From: an uncultured Sphingosinicella sp.
Lineage (GTDB): Bacteria > Pseudomonadota > Alphaproteobacteria > Sphingomonadales > Sphingomonadaceae
Reading direction: 5' to 3'
Assembly: GCA_946886275.1 (NCBI GenBank)
Contig: CAMPIH010000004.1
Location: forward strand, 1-38,479
DNA length: 38,479 nucleotides
Below the pieces are notes generated by a model. The model had not been told where the DNA came from. It searched no databases and saw nothing but the letters and a program-made list of their open reading frames with translations. The position numbers were made by a program, and so were the translations under genes. Below are positions 15,024 through 21,838 of the stretch, in pieces (the first letter of the stretch is position 1; each line of letters opens with the position of its first letter).

Positions 15024-15692
15024 ATGTCCTTCACTGATCAAGGGGTAAGCCAGGCCCGAATCTGGGCGATCATCGGCGTGGCCGTTCTCCACGCCTTGCT
15101 CGCATATGCGTTCGTGACCGGCCTCGCCTACAAGTTCGTCAAGTCGGTCTCCGAGGATCTGAAGACGTTCGAAGTCGTCGAGGAGCCGCCGCCCCCGGAA
15201 GAGGTGCCGCCGCCGCCGGAGACTCCGAAGGAGGTCGCTCCGCCGCCGGTCGTGGCTCCGCCGCCTTTGGTCAGGACGAACGTCCCGCCGCCGCCGATCT
15301 TCTCGGTGCCCGCGGCGCCGCCGCCGCCGATCACCTATACGGCGCCGCCGGCTCCACCCGCACCGCCTCCGCCTCCGCCGGCGCCGCCGCGGGTGGTGGA
15401 GCCCGCCCGCGCCCGCGCCAATCTCGCCGGCCTCATTTCCAGCGACGATTATCCGCCGTCGGCCCTCCGCAACGAGGAGCAGGGCACGGTCCGGGTGAGG
15501 CTCAGCATCGATACGTCCGGCCGGGTCACCAATTGCAGCGTGACCCAGTCGAGCGGTTCGTCGCAGCTCGATTCGACGACCTGTCGTCTGCTTCAGCGTC
15601 GTGCGCGCTTTACTCCGGCCCGCGACAATCGCGGGCAGCCAATTGCCGATACCATTACGTCACCTCCGATCAGGTGGCAGATTCAACAGTGA
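15024..15692 (+). CDS. tonB: TonB energy-transducing protein
   Basis: A 222-residue TonB protein that couples the inner-membrane proton motive force to outer-membrane receptors. It has one N-terminal membrane anchor (about 12 to 34, IWAIIGVAVLHALLAYAF) and a proline-rich periplasmic spacer from about 52 to 125, dominated by PPPP and PPxP repeats. The C-terminal TonB domain starts ISSDDYPPSALRNEEQGTV and contains VRLSIDTSGRVTNCSV and ARFTPARDNRG. An AAGGAG lies 12 bases before the ATG. It is the first gene of tonB-exbB-exbD-exbD. The proline-coding CCG runs make this DNA repetitive. Confidence 0.93.
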   Translation: MSFTDQGVSQARIWAIIGVAVLHALLAYAFVTGLAYKFVKSVSEDLKTFEVVEEPPPPEEVPPPPETPKEVAPPPVVAPPPLVRTNVPPPPIFSVPAAPPPPITYTAPPAPPAPPPPPPAPPRVVEPARARANLAGLISSDDYPPSALRNEEQGTVRVRLSIDTSGRVTNCSVTQSSGSSQLDSTTCRLLQRRARFTPARDNRGQPIADTITSPPIRWQIQQ

Positions 15693-15744
15693 TGCGGGTG
15701 TGAAATCCCGGTTCTTCATTCCAGACTGAGAGGAAAACGTTCAA

Positions 15745-16554
15745 ATGGCAGCACCAGCACCCGCCGGCGAAAACCCTTATGGTATCGTTGCCGCGCTTCA
15801 AGAGGGCGGCATCATCGCCCAGCTCACCTTCGGCATTCTCGTCCTCATGTCGGTCGCTTCTTGGTACGTCTTCTTCGTGAAGATCATCGAGCAGCAGAAG
15901 ATCATCAATGAGGGCAAGCGCGCGCGGACCAGCTTCTGGCAGTCGGCCAACCTTCGCGAGGGCGCCAACAAGCTCGACAAGAATGGCGCCTATCGTCAGA
16001 TCGTCGACGACGGTCTCCTCGCTCGCGATCAGCATGACAAGCTGACCGACCCGATCGACCAGCATGACTGGATGCTCGGCTCGCTGGCCCGAAGCCAGGG
16101 CGCGATCTCCTCGAAGCTCTCGACCGGCCTGGCGCTTCTCGCCACCGTCGGTTCGGTGGCGCCGTTCGTCGGCCTGTTCGGTACCGTCGTCGGCATCTAT
16201 CGTGCTCTGATCAGGATCGGCGCCTCCGGCCAGGCCTCGATCGACGCGGTCGCCGGTCCGGTCGGTGAGGCGCTGATCATGACCGCGCTCGGACTCGCCG
16301 TCGCCGTCCCGGCCGTCATGCAGTATAACTGGCTGATGCGGCGCAACAAGGCGATCACCGAGGAGCTCGCCCGCTTCTCGAACGATGTCCACGGCTACAT
16401 GATGTCGGGTGGTACGGTTCGTCCGGCTCTCCGTTCGGCGGCCCCCGGAGCGAAAGCGGGCACCACGACGGCTGGAACCACGCGTACGCCGAGCGGCACC
16501 ACCGCCACCGGCAGCGCGACGGGCACCACCACGACCAGCCCCAACAAGATGTAA
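15745..16554 (+). CDS. exbB: ExbB/TolQ-family proton channel protein
   Basis: A 269-residue ExbB that forms the pentameric channel core of the TonB motor in the inner membrane. It shows a first membrane span about residues 25 to 45 (IAQLTFGILVLMSVASWYVF) and the conserved block LALLATVGSVAPFVGLFGTV. The third span is in GEALIMTALGLAVAVPAVM. The C-terminus beyond residue 235 is a Thr/Gly/Ala-rich low-complexity tail (TGSATGTTTTSPNKM), not part of the usual fold. AGAGGA precedes the ATG. It is followed by two strong hairpins before exbD. Confidence 0.93.
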   Translation: MAAPAPAGENPYGIVAALQEGGIIAQLTFGILVLMSVASWYVFFVKIIEQQKIINEGKRARTSFWQSANLREGANKLDKNGAYRQIVDDGLLARDQHDKLTDPIDQHDWMLGSLARSQGAISSKLSTGLALLATVGSVAPFVGLFGTVVGIYRALIRIGASGQASIDAVAGPVGEALIMTALGLAVAVPAVMQYNWLMRRNKAITEELARFSNDVHGYMMSGGTVRPALRSAAPGAKAGTTTAGTTRTPSGTTATGSATGTTTTSPNKM

Positions 16555-16560
16555 TGGCCT

Positions 16561-16587
16561 GGCGGCGGGGCACTTCGTCCCGCCGCC
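16561..16587 (+). other. intercistronic hairpin exbB-exbD
   Basis: GGCGGCGGG (16561-16569) pairs perfectly with CCCGCCGCC (16579-16587), with a 9-base loop, right after the exbB stop. There is no T-run. It is likely a stabiliser or processing site that would set the ExbB to ExbD ratio. Confidence 0.45.
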
Positions 16588-16591
16588 GTCA

Positions 16592-16605
16592 GCCGCCTCG
16601 GCGGC
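16592..16605 (+). other. second intercistronic hairpin exbB-exbD
   Basis: GCCGC-CTCG-GCGGC type stem-loop immediately after the previous one, ending about 27 bases before the exbD start. It could affect ribosome access or decay of the exbD part of the mRNA. Confidence 0.35.
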
Positions 16606-16632
16606 AGGATGCCAGAATAGGAAAACGTACAC

Positions 16633-17118
16633 ATGGCAATGAGTGTCGGTCCATCGGCTGAGGGTGAAGAAACCCCAATGTCCGACATCAACACGACGCC
16701 GCTCGTCGACGTCATGCTGGTGCTACTCATCATCTTCCTCATCACAGTGCCGATCACTCTTCAGTCGGTGCCGGTGCAGCTGCCGAAGGTCGAATATGAG
16801 CCGACGGTGACCAAGCCGGAGAACGTCAACCTCTCGGTTCGGGCCGTGAACGGCCAGTGCGAAGTCTATTGGGAACTCACCAAGATCAATTCCGAGCAGC
16901 TGCTCGATCGCGCGGTCGCCGATCTGGAAGCCCAGATCGAAGCTGCCGGTGGCGCCGAGAATTTGACCGATGAGACCCTCCCGGAAGCGCATATCCGTTC
17001 GGACATCAACACGCCCTGGCGCTGCGTCGGCGGTGCCATCGCGGTGATGCAGCGTGCAGGCTATCCGCGCGTTGGCTTCATCTCCGAGCCGGAGCCGCGC
17101 GGCGGCACCCGTTACTGA
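16633..17118 (+). CDS. exbD: ExbD/TolR-family biopolymer transport protein (first copy)
   Basis: A 161-residue ExbD. The N-terminal segment MSDINTTPLVDVMLVLLI carries the essential membrane aspartate, followed by IIFLITVPITL to complete the span. The periplasmic part contains VNLSVRAVNGQCEVYWELT and ends GYPRVGFISEPEP. The insert around QIEAAGGAENLTDETLPEAH makes it slightly longer than the usual 135 to 145 residues. Start at ATG 16633; an internal ATG (16639) is possible. Together with the next gene it gives the motor two different ExbD subunits. Confidence 0.92.
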   Translation: MAMSVGPSAEGEETPMSDINTTPLVDVMLVLLIIFLITVPITLQSVPVQLPKVEYEPTVTKPENVNLSVRAVNGQCEVYWELTKINSEQLLDRAVADLEAQIEAAGGAENLTDETLPEAHIRSDINTPWRCVGGAIAVMQRAGYPRVGFISEPEPRGGTRY

Positions 17119-17142
17119 TGATATCGATCAAGGAATAGTCCA

Positions 17143-17574
17143 ATGTCTGCGGAAGTTCTCAATCCCGAATCATCAGAGCCGATGATGGACATCAACACGA
17201 CGCCGCTCATCGACGTCATGCTGGTGCTTCTGATCATGTTCATCATCACCATCCCGATCCAGACTCACGCGGTGAAGCTCGATCTGCCGCAGCCGCTGGA
17301 TAATCCGAACCCGCCGCCGATCGATCCGGTCAAGAACAAGATCGTGGTCATGCCGAACGATGCGGTGCTCTGGAACGGCACGCCGGTCGATATGGTGACG
17401 CTGCGTCAGTATCTGGACATCACCACCACGATGACCCCGACCCCGGAGCTTCACCTCCAGCCCGACCCGCAGGCCCGCTACGAGGTCGTCGACGAGGTTC
17501 TGGCGGTGACCAAGCGCGCCAACATCGTCTCGATGGGCTTCGTCGGCAACGAGGCCTACGCCGACTTCCAATAG
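17143..17574 (+). CDS. exbD: ExbD/TolR-family biopolymer transport protein (second copy)
   Basis: A 143-residue ExbD paralogue. It has MDINTTPLIDVMLVLLIMF with the proton-carrying aspartate, then a periplasmic domain with VKLDLPQPLDNPNP, KNKIVVMPNDAVLWNGTPV and ANIVSMGFVGNEAYADFQ. AAGGAA precedes the ATG, 24 bases after the first exbD stop. It shares the membrane motif with the first copy, but the periplasmic domains differ, suggesting distinct partners or a heteromeric stator. It is the last gene of the operon and is followed by a strong terminator. Confidence 0.92.
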   Translation: MSAEVLNPESSEPMMDINTTPLIDVMLVLLIMFIITIPIQTHAVKLDLPQPLDNPNPPPIDPVKNKIVVMPNDAVLWNGTPVDMVTLRQYLDITTTMTPTPELHLQPDPQARYEVVDEVLAVTKRANIVSMGFVGNEAYADFQ

Positions 17575-17597
17575 GGTCCGGCTTCAGCGGAAATCGG

Positions 17598-17627
17598 GGG
17601 CGGTCCTTCGGGGCCGCCCTTTTTCTT
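17598..17627 (+). terminator. strong intrinsic terminator of tonB operon
   Basis: GGGCGG-t-CC, loop TTCG, GG-g-CCGCCC is a 9-pair stem with a T-G wobble and a stable C(UUCG)G tetraloop, followed directly by TTTTTCTT. It lies 24 bases after the second exbD stop. Confidence 0.9.
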
Positions 17628-17694
17628 GTCCGGGGCTCAGGCCCCTTTTTCTTGTCCGGAGCTCAGGCCCCTTTTTCTTGTCCGGAGCTCAGGG
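17617..17694 (+). repeat. three tandem 26-bp terminator-like repeats
   Basis: Three copies (17617-17642, 17643-17668, 17669-17694) differ by one base each. Each joins a T-tract (CCCTTTTTCTTGTCC) to a short stem half. GGGGC-TCAG-GCCCC then T5 (17632-17650) is a second small terminator; GGAGC-TCAG-GCCCC then T5 (17658-17676) is a third with one mismatch. The array overlaps the tail of the main terminator. The rest of the gap to 17866 holds no gene that I can support. Confidence 0.8.
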
Positions 17695-17866
17695 ACGAGA
17701 GCCTGGCTCGTGGTGATCGGCGGCCCGAGGGAGGCTTCAATCCGGGAGCGACGCCAAGGGGGGTCGTTCGGCAGCGGTTGAACGGCACATCTGCTCGTTC
17801 GCCGGCGCAGCGGCGGCCAGGCAAAGCCCCTTGTGGCGAGGCCGGCGCTGAACTGGATCTCGAATT

Positions 17867-19639
17867 CTAGGCAGCGAGGCCTTCGAACTGCATCCGGGCG
17901 AGCCGGGCGTAGAGGCCGCCGCGGGCGTTCAGCGAATCGTGAGTGCCTTCCTCGACGATCCGGCCCTGATCCATGACGATGATTCGATCCGCCGCCCGGA
18001 CCGTCGCCAGCCGGTGGGCGATGACGATGGTGGTTCGGCCTTCGAAGAGGTTTTCCAGGGATGCCTGGACCAGCCGCTCCGATTCGGCGTCGAGCGCCGA
18101 CGTCGCTTCGTCGAGCAGCAGCAGCGGCGAATCGCGAAGCAGGGCGCGAGCGATCGCGATCCGCTGCCTCTGCCCCCCGGAAAGGCGCGCTCCGCCCTCG
18201 CCGAGATAGGTGTCGAGCCCTTCCGGGAGCTTGCGCAGGAATTCCGCTGCGTTGGCGGCCTCGGCCGCCTGCCAGATCCGCTCGTCGCTGGCCTCCCAGA
18301 GCCCGTAGCGGAGATTGTCGCGCGCCGAGGCGGCGAAGATCACCGTTTCCTGCGGAACCACCGCGATATGGGCCCGGATCTGCGCAGGATCGGCTTCGCG
18401 AAGATCGATCCCGTCGAGCCTTATCGTCCCCTCCTGCGGATCGTAGAAGCGCTGGGCAAGCTGGAAAAGGGTCGATTTGCCGGCGCCCGACGGACCGACG
18501 ACGGCGACAGTCTCTCCGGTCCGGACGGCGAGGCTGAAGCCGTGAAGCGCGCTCACGTCGGGGCGGGTCGGATATTGGAAGGTCACCTGATCGAATTCCA
18601 GCTCGCCTCGGCCCGGATCGGGCAGCGGCTTCGGATTGGCCGGCGCCTTGATCTGCGGCACGACCGCCATCAGCTCGGCGATCCGGCCGGTCGCGCCGGC
18701 GCCGCGAAGAAGCTCGCCATAGACTTCGGTCAGGGCACCGAAGGCACCGGCGACGATGGCTCCGGTGATGACGAAGGCAGCGACCGTACCGCCGCTGACA
18801 TCCCCCTGCGAAACGTCGATGGCGGCCTGACGGACCAGCAAGGTGATCGATCCGAACAGCATCGTGATGACGATCGCGGTGAGGAGGGCGCGAAGCAGGA
18901 TCCGGCGGCGCGCGGTGTTGAAGGCGTGCCGCACCGCGTCGCGGAACCGGGCGCTCTCACGCGCTTCCTGGCCGAACGCCTGGACGATCTTCATCGCGCC
19001 GAGGGTCTCGGCGACGATCGAGCCGAGATCGGCGATCCGATCCTGGCTCGTCCTCGACACGACCCGAACCCGGCGGCCGATCATCATGATCGGCAGGATG
19101 ATCACCGGGATCCCGACGATCAGCCAGGCGGTCAGCTCCGGCGCCAGGGTGAACAGATAGATGATCCCGCCGACGCCGAGGACGGTGTTGCGGAGCGCCA
19201 CCGAGACGGTCGAGCCGACCACCATCTCGATCACCGCCGTGTCCGAAGTGACCCGGGAGGCGATTTCCGACGGCCGGTTCTCCTCGAAGAAGCGGGGCTC
19301 GAGCCGGAGGAGGTTGTCGTGGACGGCACTCCTGATGTCGGCGATCACCTTCTCGCCGAGCATCGACACGAAATAGAAGCGCAAGGCGGTGGCGAGCGCG
19401 AGCACGATCACCATGACGAAGAGATAGTTGAATTGAAGGCTGAGGTCGCCACCGCCAGCGACGAAGCCCTTGTCGATGACCCGCCTGAAGCCGTCAGGAA
19501 TGGCGAGGGTCGCGGCCGCCGCCAGCAGAAGGGCGATGGCGGCGCCGGCGATCGTCGCCTTGTAGCGCGCCGCATAGCGCCAGATCATCACCAGATTGGC
19601 GATCTTGCCGGGCGGTCCGTCCTCGATCCTCGGTTCCAT
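17867..19639 (-). CDS. ABC transporter, fused permease and ATPase (MsbA-type)
   Basis: About 590 residues with an N-terminal six-span membrane domain (about 20 to 320) and a C-terminal ATPase. The nucleotide-binding part shows Walker A GPSGAGKST, Q-loop VVPQETVIF, signature LSGGQRQR, Walker B LLLLDEATSALD and the H-loop IVIAHRL. The first intracellular loop has RSAVHDNLLRLEPRFFEENR, typical of lipid and multidrug exporters. It should act as a homodimer in the inner membrane; lipid A or a hydrophobic compound is possible but not provable here. I prefer the ATG at 19639; an upstream GTG (19645) would add two residues. It stands alone and reads away from phaZ. Confidence 0.9.
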   Translation of the reverse strand: MEPRIEDGPPGKIANLVMIWRYAARYKATIAGAAIALLLAAAATLAIPDGFRRVIDKGFVAGGGDLSLQFNYLFVMVIVLALATALRFYFVSMLGEKVIADIRSAVHDNLLRLEPRFFEENRPSEIASRVTSDTAVIEMVVGSTVSVALRNTVLGVGGIIYLFTLAPELTAWLIVGIPVIILPIMMIGRRVRVVSRTSQDRIADLGSIVAETLGAMKIVQAFGQEARESARFRDAVRHAFNTARRRILLRALLTAIVITMLFGSITLLVRQAAIDVSQGDVSGGTVAAFVITGAIVAGAFGALTEVYGELLRGAGATGRIAELMAVVPQIKAPANPKPLPDPGRGELEFDQVTFQYPTRPDVSALHGFSLAVRTGETVAVVGPSGAGKSTLFQLAQRFYDPQEGTIRLDGIDLREADPAQIRAHIAVVPQETVIFAASARDNLRYGLWEASDERIWQAAEAANAAEFLRKLPEGLDTYLGEGGARLSGGQRQRIAIARALLRDSPLLLLDEATSALDAESERLVQASLENLFEGRTTIVIAHRLATVRAADRIIVMDQGRIVEEGTHDSLNARGGLYARLARMQFEGLAA

Positions 19640-19698
19640 CGGCACGACCTAGCAGCGGGCCGGATTGCGCTCAATGGCGCGGCTTTTCGGACCCTTTG

Positions 19699-19712
19699 AC
19701 CGACCGGTCGGT
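19699..19712. promoter_or_regulatory. TetR-type operator palindrome upstream of phaZ
   Basis: ACCGACCGGTCGGT is a perfect 14-bp palindrome. It overlaps a TTGACC that could serve as a -35 for phaZ, which starts about 60 bases downstream. Such sequences are typical of TetR-family sites, including some fatty-acid regulators. Confidence 0.55.
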
Positions 19713-19772
19713 TATCTTCTGGATTAATCCCCCATGGCCCTCCATATTCGGACCAACGGGGGTGGAGGATTG

Positions 19773-20993
19773 ATGCTTTACGACGCGTACGAAGTTCATC
19801 GTTCCTGGCTCGCGGGCGCCAGCACATTGGCCAATATCGGCGCCGGCTGGATGCAGAATCCCGTCAATCCGTTCGCTTATTCCCACATGGGGCCGATCGT
19901 CGCCTCGGCGCTCGACGTCTTCGCCCATGCCTCCGCACCGCGCGGCAAGCCCGATTTCGGTCTCGACACGACCATCGTCGAAGGGCGAAGCGTCCGGGTC
20001 GTCGAAGAGGTGGTGCTTCGCAAGCCGTTCGGCCAGCTCAAGCATTTCCGCCGTCAGGGCGTCAAAAGCGGTCCCAAGCTTCTGATCGTCGCGCCGATGT
20101 CGGGCCACTATGCAACGCTTCTTCGCGGCACGGTCGAACGGATGCTGCCCGGCCACGACGTCTACATCACCGATTGGCGCGATGCGAAGCTGGTCTCGCT
20201 CGACGAGGGCAGCTTCGACCTCGACGATTATGTCGATTATCTCGTCGCCTTTCTCGAGAAGATCGGCCCCGGCGCCCACATGCTCGCCGTCTGTCAGCCC
20301 TCGGTGCCGGCTTATGCCGCCGCCGCCCTGATGAGCGCCGATCGCAACCCCTGCCGGCCGCGAACGCTGACGATGATGGGTGGACCGATCGACACGAGAA
20401 AGGCGCCGACCGAGGTCAATATCGTCGCGACCCAGCGCCCTTATGGCTGGTTCGAGAGCAACGTCATCGCCACCGTGCCCTATCTCTATCCGGGCCATGG
20501 CCGGAAAGTGTATCCCGGCTTCCTCCAGCTCGCCGGATTCATGGCGATGAACCTGGGCAATCATCTCGTCAGCCATTGGGAGATGTTCCGCCACCTCGTC
20601 CAGGGCGACGGCGAAGGCGCCGAATCGACCAAGGAATTTTACGACGAATATCGGGCGGTCTGCGACATGACCGCCGAATATTATCTTCAGACCGTCGATG
20701 TCGTCTTCCAGCGCCACTTGCTCCCGAAAGGCGAGCTCACCCATCGCGGACGCCGGGTCGATCCGGCCGCGATCAGCGATGTGGCCCTGCTCGCGATCGA
20801 GGGCGAGCGCGACGACATATCGGGCGTCGGCCAGACCAAGGCGGCGCTGGATATCTCGAAGTCGCTTCCGGCGCGCCTCAAGCAATATCACCTCGCCAAG
20901 GGCGTCGGCCATTACGGCATCTTCAACGGCAGCAAGTGGCGCAACCGGATCGCTCCGGTCGTCGAGGAGTGGATCGCCAGGCACGACGGCTGA
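19773..20993 (+). CDS. phaZ: intracellular polyhydroxyalkanoate depolymerase
   Basis: A 406-residue intracellular PHB depolymerase that releases hydroxyacids from storage granules. It begins MLYDAYEVHRSWLAGAS, typical of the family, and carries the cysteine nucleophile near residue 174 in AVCQPSVPA (family motif CQP). It then has GGPIDTRKAPTEVN, ATVPYLYPGHGRKVYPGF and a C-terminal histidine motif GVGHYGIFNGSKWR. The start at 19773 is chosen because GGAGG lies just upstream; an earlier ATG at 19734 lacks such a site. It has no signal peptide. The TetR-like palindrome upstream suggests control by an acyl-CoA-type signal. Confidence 0.93.
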   Translation: MLYDAYEVHRSWLAGASTLANIGAGWMQNPVNPFAYSHMGPIVASALDVFAHASAPRGKPDFGLDTTIVEGRSVRVVEEVVLRKPFGQLKHFRRQGVKSGPKLLIVAPMSGHYATLLRGTVERMLPGHDVYITDWRDAKLVSLDEGSFDLDDYVDYLVAFLEKIGPGAHMLAVCQPSVPAYAAAALMSADRNPCRPRTLTMMGGPIDTRKAPTEVNIVATQRPYGWFESNVIATVPYLYPGHGRKVYPGFLQLAGFMAMNLGNHLVSHWEMFRHLVQGDGEGAESTKEFYDEYRAVCDMTAEYYLQTVDVVFQRHLLPKGELTHRGRRVDPAAISDVALLAIEGERDDISGVGQTKAALDISKSLPARLKQYHLAKGVGHYGIFNGSKWRNRIAPVVEEWIARHDG

Positions 20994-21069
20994 GCGGAAG
21001 CCGCAGACACAATTGCGACAGGTTCGGGCGGCTCGCGAAATCAGGCTGAAAAGCGGACAGGGCCAAGGG

Positions 21070-21088
21070 AGCGTCACCTCGAGACGCT
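21070..21088 (+). other. weak hairpin after phaZ
   Basis: AGCGTC (21070-21075) and GACGCT (21083-21088) form a 6-bp stem with a 7-base loop, followed by TTTC. It could be a weak phaZ terminator or a leader structure of the next gene, whose GGGAG ribosome-binding site follows. Confidence 0.3.
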
Positions 21089-21103
21089 TTCAGGGAGTAG
21101 CCC

Positions 21104-21838
21104 ATGAAGATCCTGCTTGCCGCCGCCGCGGCTCTTGCCCTTTCGACTTCCGTTCCCGCCGCTTCCGCGCCCGCCGAGGGCGAGCCCGACCTTGCCGAGA
21201 TCCGCGCCTTGGCCGAGCGCTTCCGCGACGTCGACGTCGCCCTGGCCGAGGGCTATATCGCCGCGCCCGGCGCGATGTGCGAAACTGCAGCGGGAATGGG
21301 GCTTTCGCCTGAGCTCGGAGCGATGGGAATCCATTATTTCCGGCCCGATCTGCTCGGAATCACGGCCCCGCCCAATCCGCGCGTGGACGGCAACGGCACC
21401 CACACCGACTTCCGGCGGCCGGCGATCCTGATCTACGAGCCCCAGGCCGACGGATCGCTGACTCTGGTCGCCGTCGAGAATCTCGTGTTCGAGGCGGCCT
21501 GGCGTGCCTCCGGCCACGACGTTCCGCCTAGCTTTCATGGCCTTCCCTATGAGCGGATGGCGGACGATGCTTCGACGACGATCGACGAGGCGCATCATTT
21601 CGAGCCCCATTTCGACCGCCACGTCTGGTTGTTCCGCGACAATCCCGCCGGGATTTTCAGCCCGTTCAACGCCAATGTGAGCTGCGAGCATGCGCGCACG
21701 CAGATGGCGCATTCCGGGCATGAGGTGGGCCGGAGGGAATCGCCTCCCAGGCGGTTCCCTCCGATCAATTTGACGGTGGGAATCCCCGCCTCCGCTGCTA
21801 CGGAGCGGTCCCATGCGGAAGAACAGGACGCCCGATAA
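21104..21838 (+). CDS. exported protein of unknown function
   Basis: A 244-residue frame with a Sec signal (MKILLAAAAALALSTSVPAASA). The mature part has well-ordered segments: DVDVALAEGYIAAPGAMCET, LGAMGIHYFRPDLLGIT, PPNPRVDGNGTHTDFRRPA, ILIYEPQADGSLTLVAVEN and DEAHHFEPHFDRHVWLFRDN, ending near NVSCEHA. The histidine-rich segments could bind metal, but I know no named function. GGGAG lies six bases before the ATG. The last 40 residues, after about residue 205, look unlike the rest (Arg/Pro-rich), are encoded across a strong hairpin and overlap the next gene by 26 bases. The natural end may have been lost or moved. Confidence 0.8.
   Translation: MKILLAAAAALALSTSVPAASAPAEGEPDLAEIRALAERFRDVDVALAEGYIAAPGAMCETAAGMGLSPELGAMGIHYFRPDLLGITAPPNPRVDGNGTHTDFRRPAILIYEPQADGSLTLVAVENLVFEAAWRASGHDVPPSFHGLPYERMADDASTTIDEAHHFEPHFDRHVWLFRDNPAGIFSPFNANVSCEHARTQMAHSGHEVGRRESPPRRFPPINLTVGIPASAATERSHAEEQDAR
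21732..21762 (+). terminator. strong hairpin inside 3' end of exported-protein frame
   Basis: GGAGGGAA-t-CGCC (21732-21744) pairs with GGCG-g-TTCCCTCC (21750-21762): 12 Watson-Crick pairs plus a T-G pair and a 5-base loop. Only a weak AATTT follows. It resembles a terminator but lies in the open frame, 50 bases before the next start. Confidence 0.45.

Noticed and set aside
15180..15400. Repetitive CCG-rich DNA as a possible repeat array
   Set aside because: It only encodes the proline-rich spacer of TonB; the repeats are codon level, with no spacer-repeat structure as in CRISPR.
17652..17870. 72-codon plus-strand frame after the tonB operon
   Set aside because: Begins inside the terminator repeats and has no ribosome-binding site or hydrophobic or conserved pattern.
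17939..19699. 586-codon plus-strand frame antisense to the ABC exporter
   Set aside because: Mirror of the ABC gene; Asp/Arg/His-rich with no motif.
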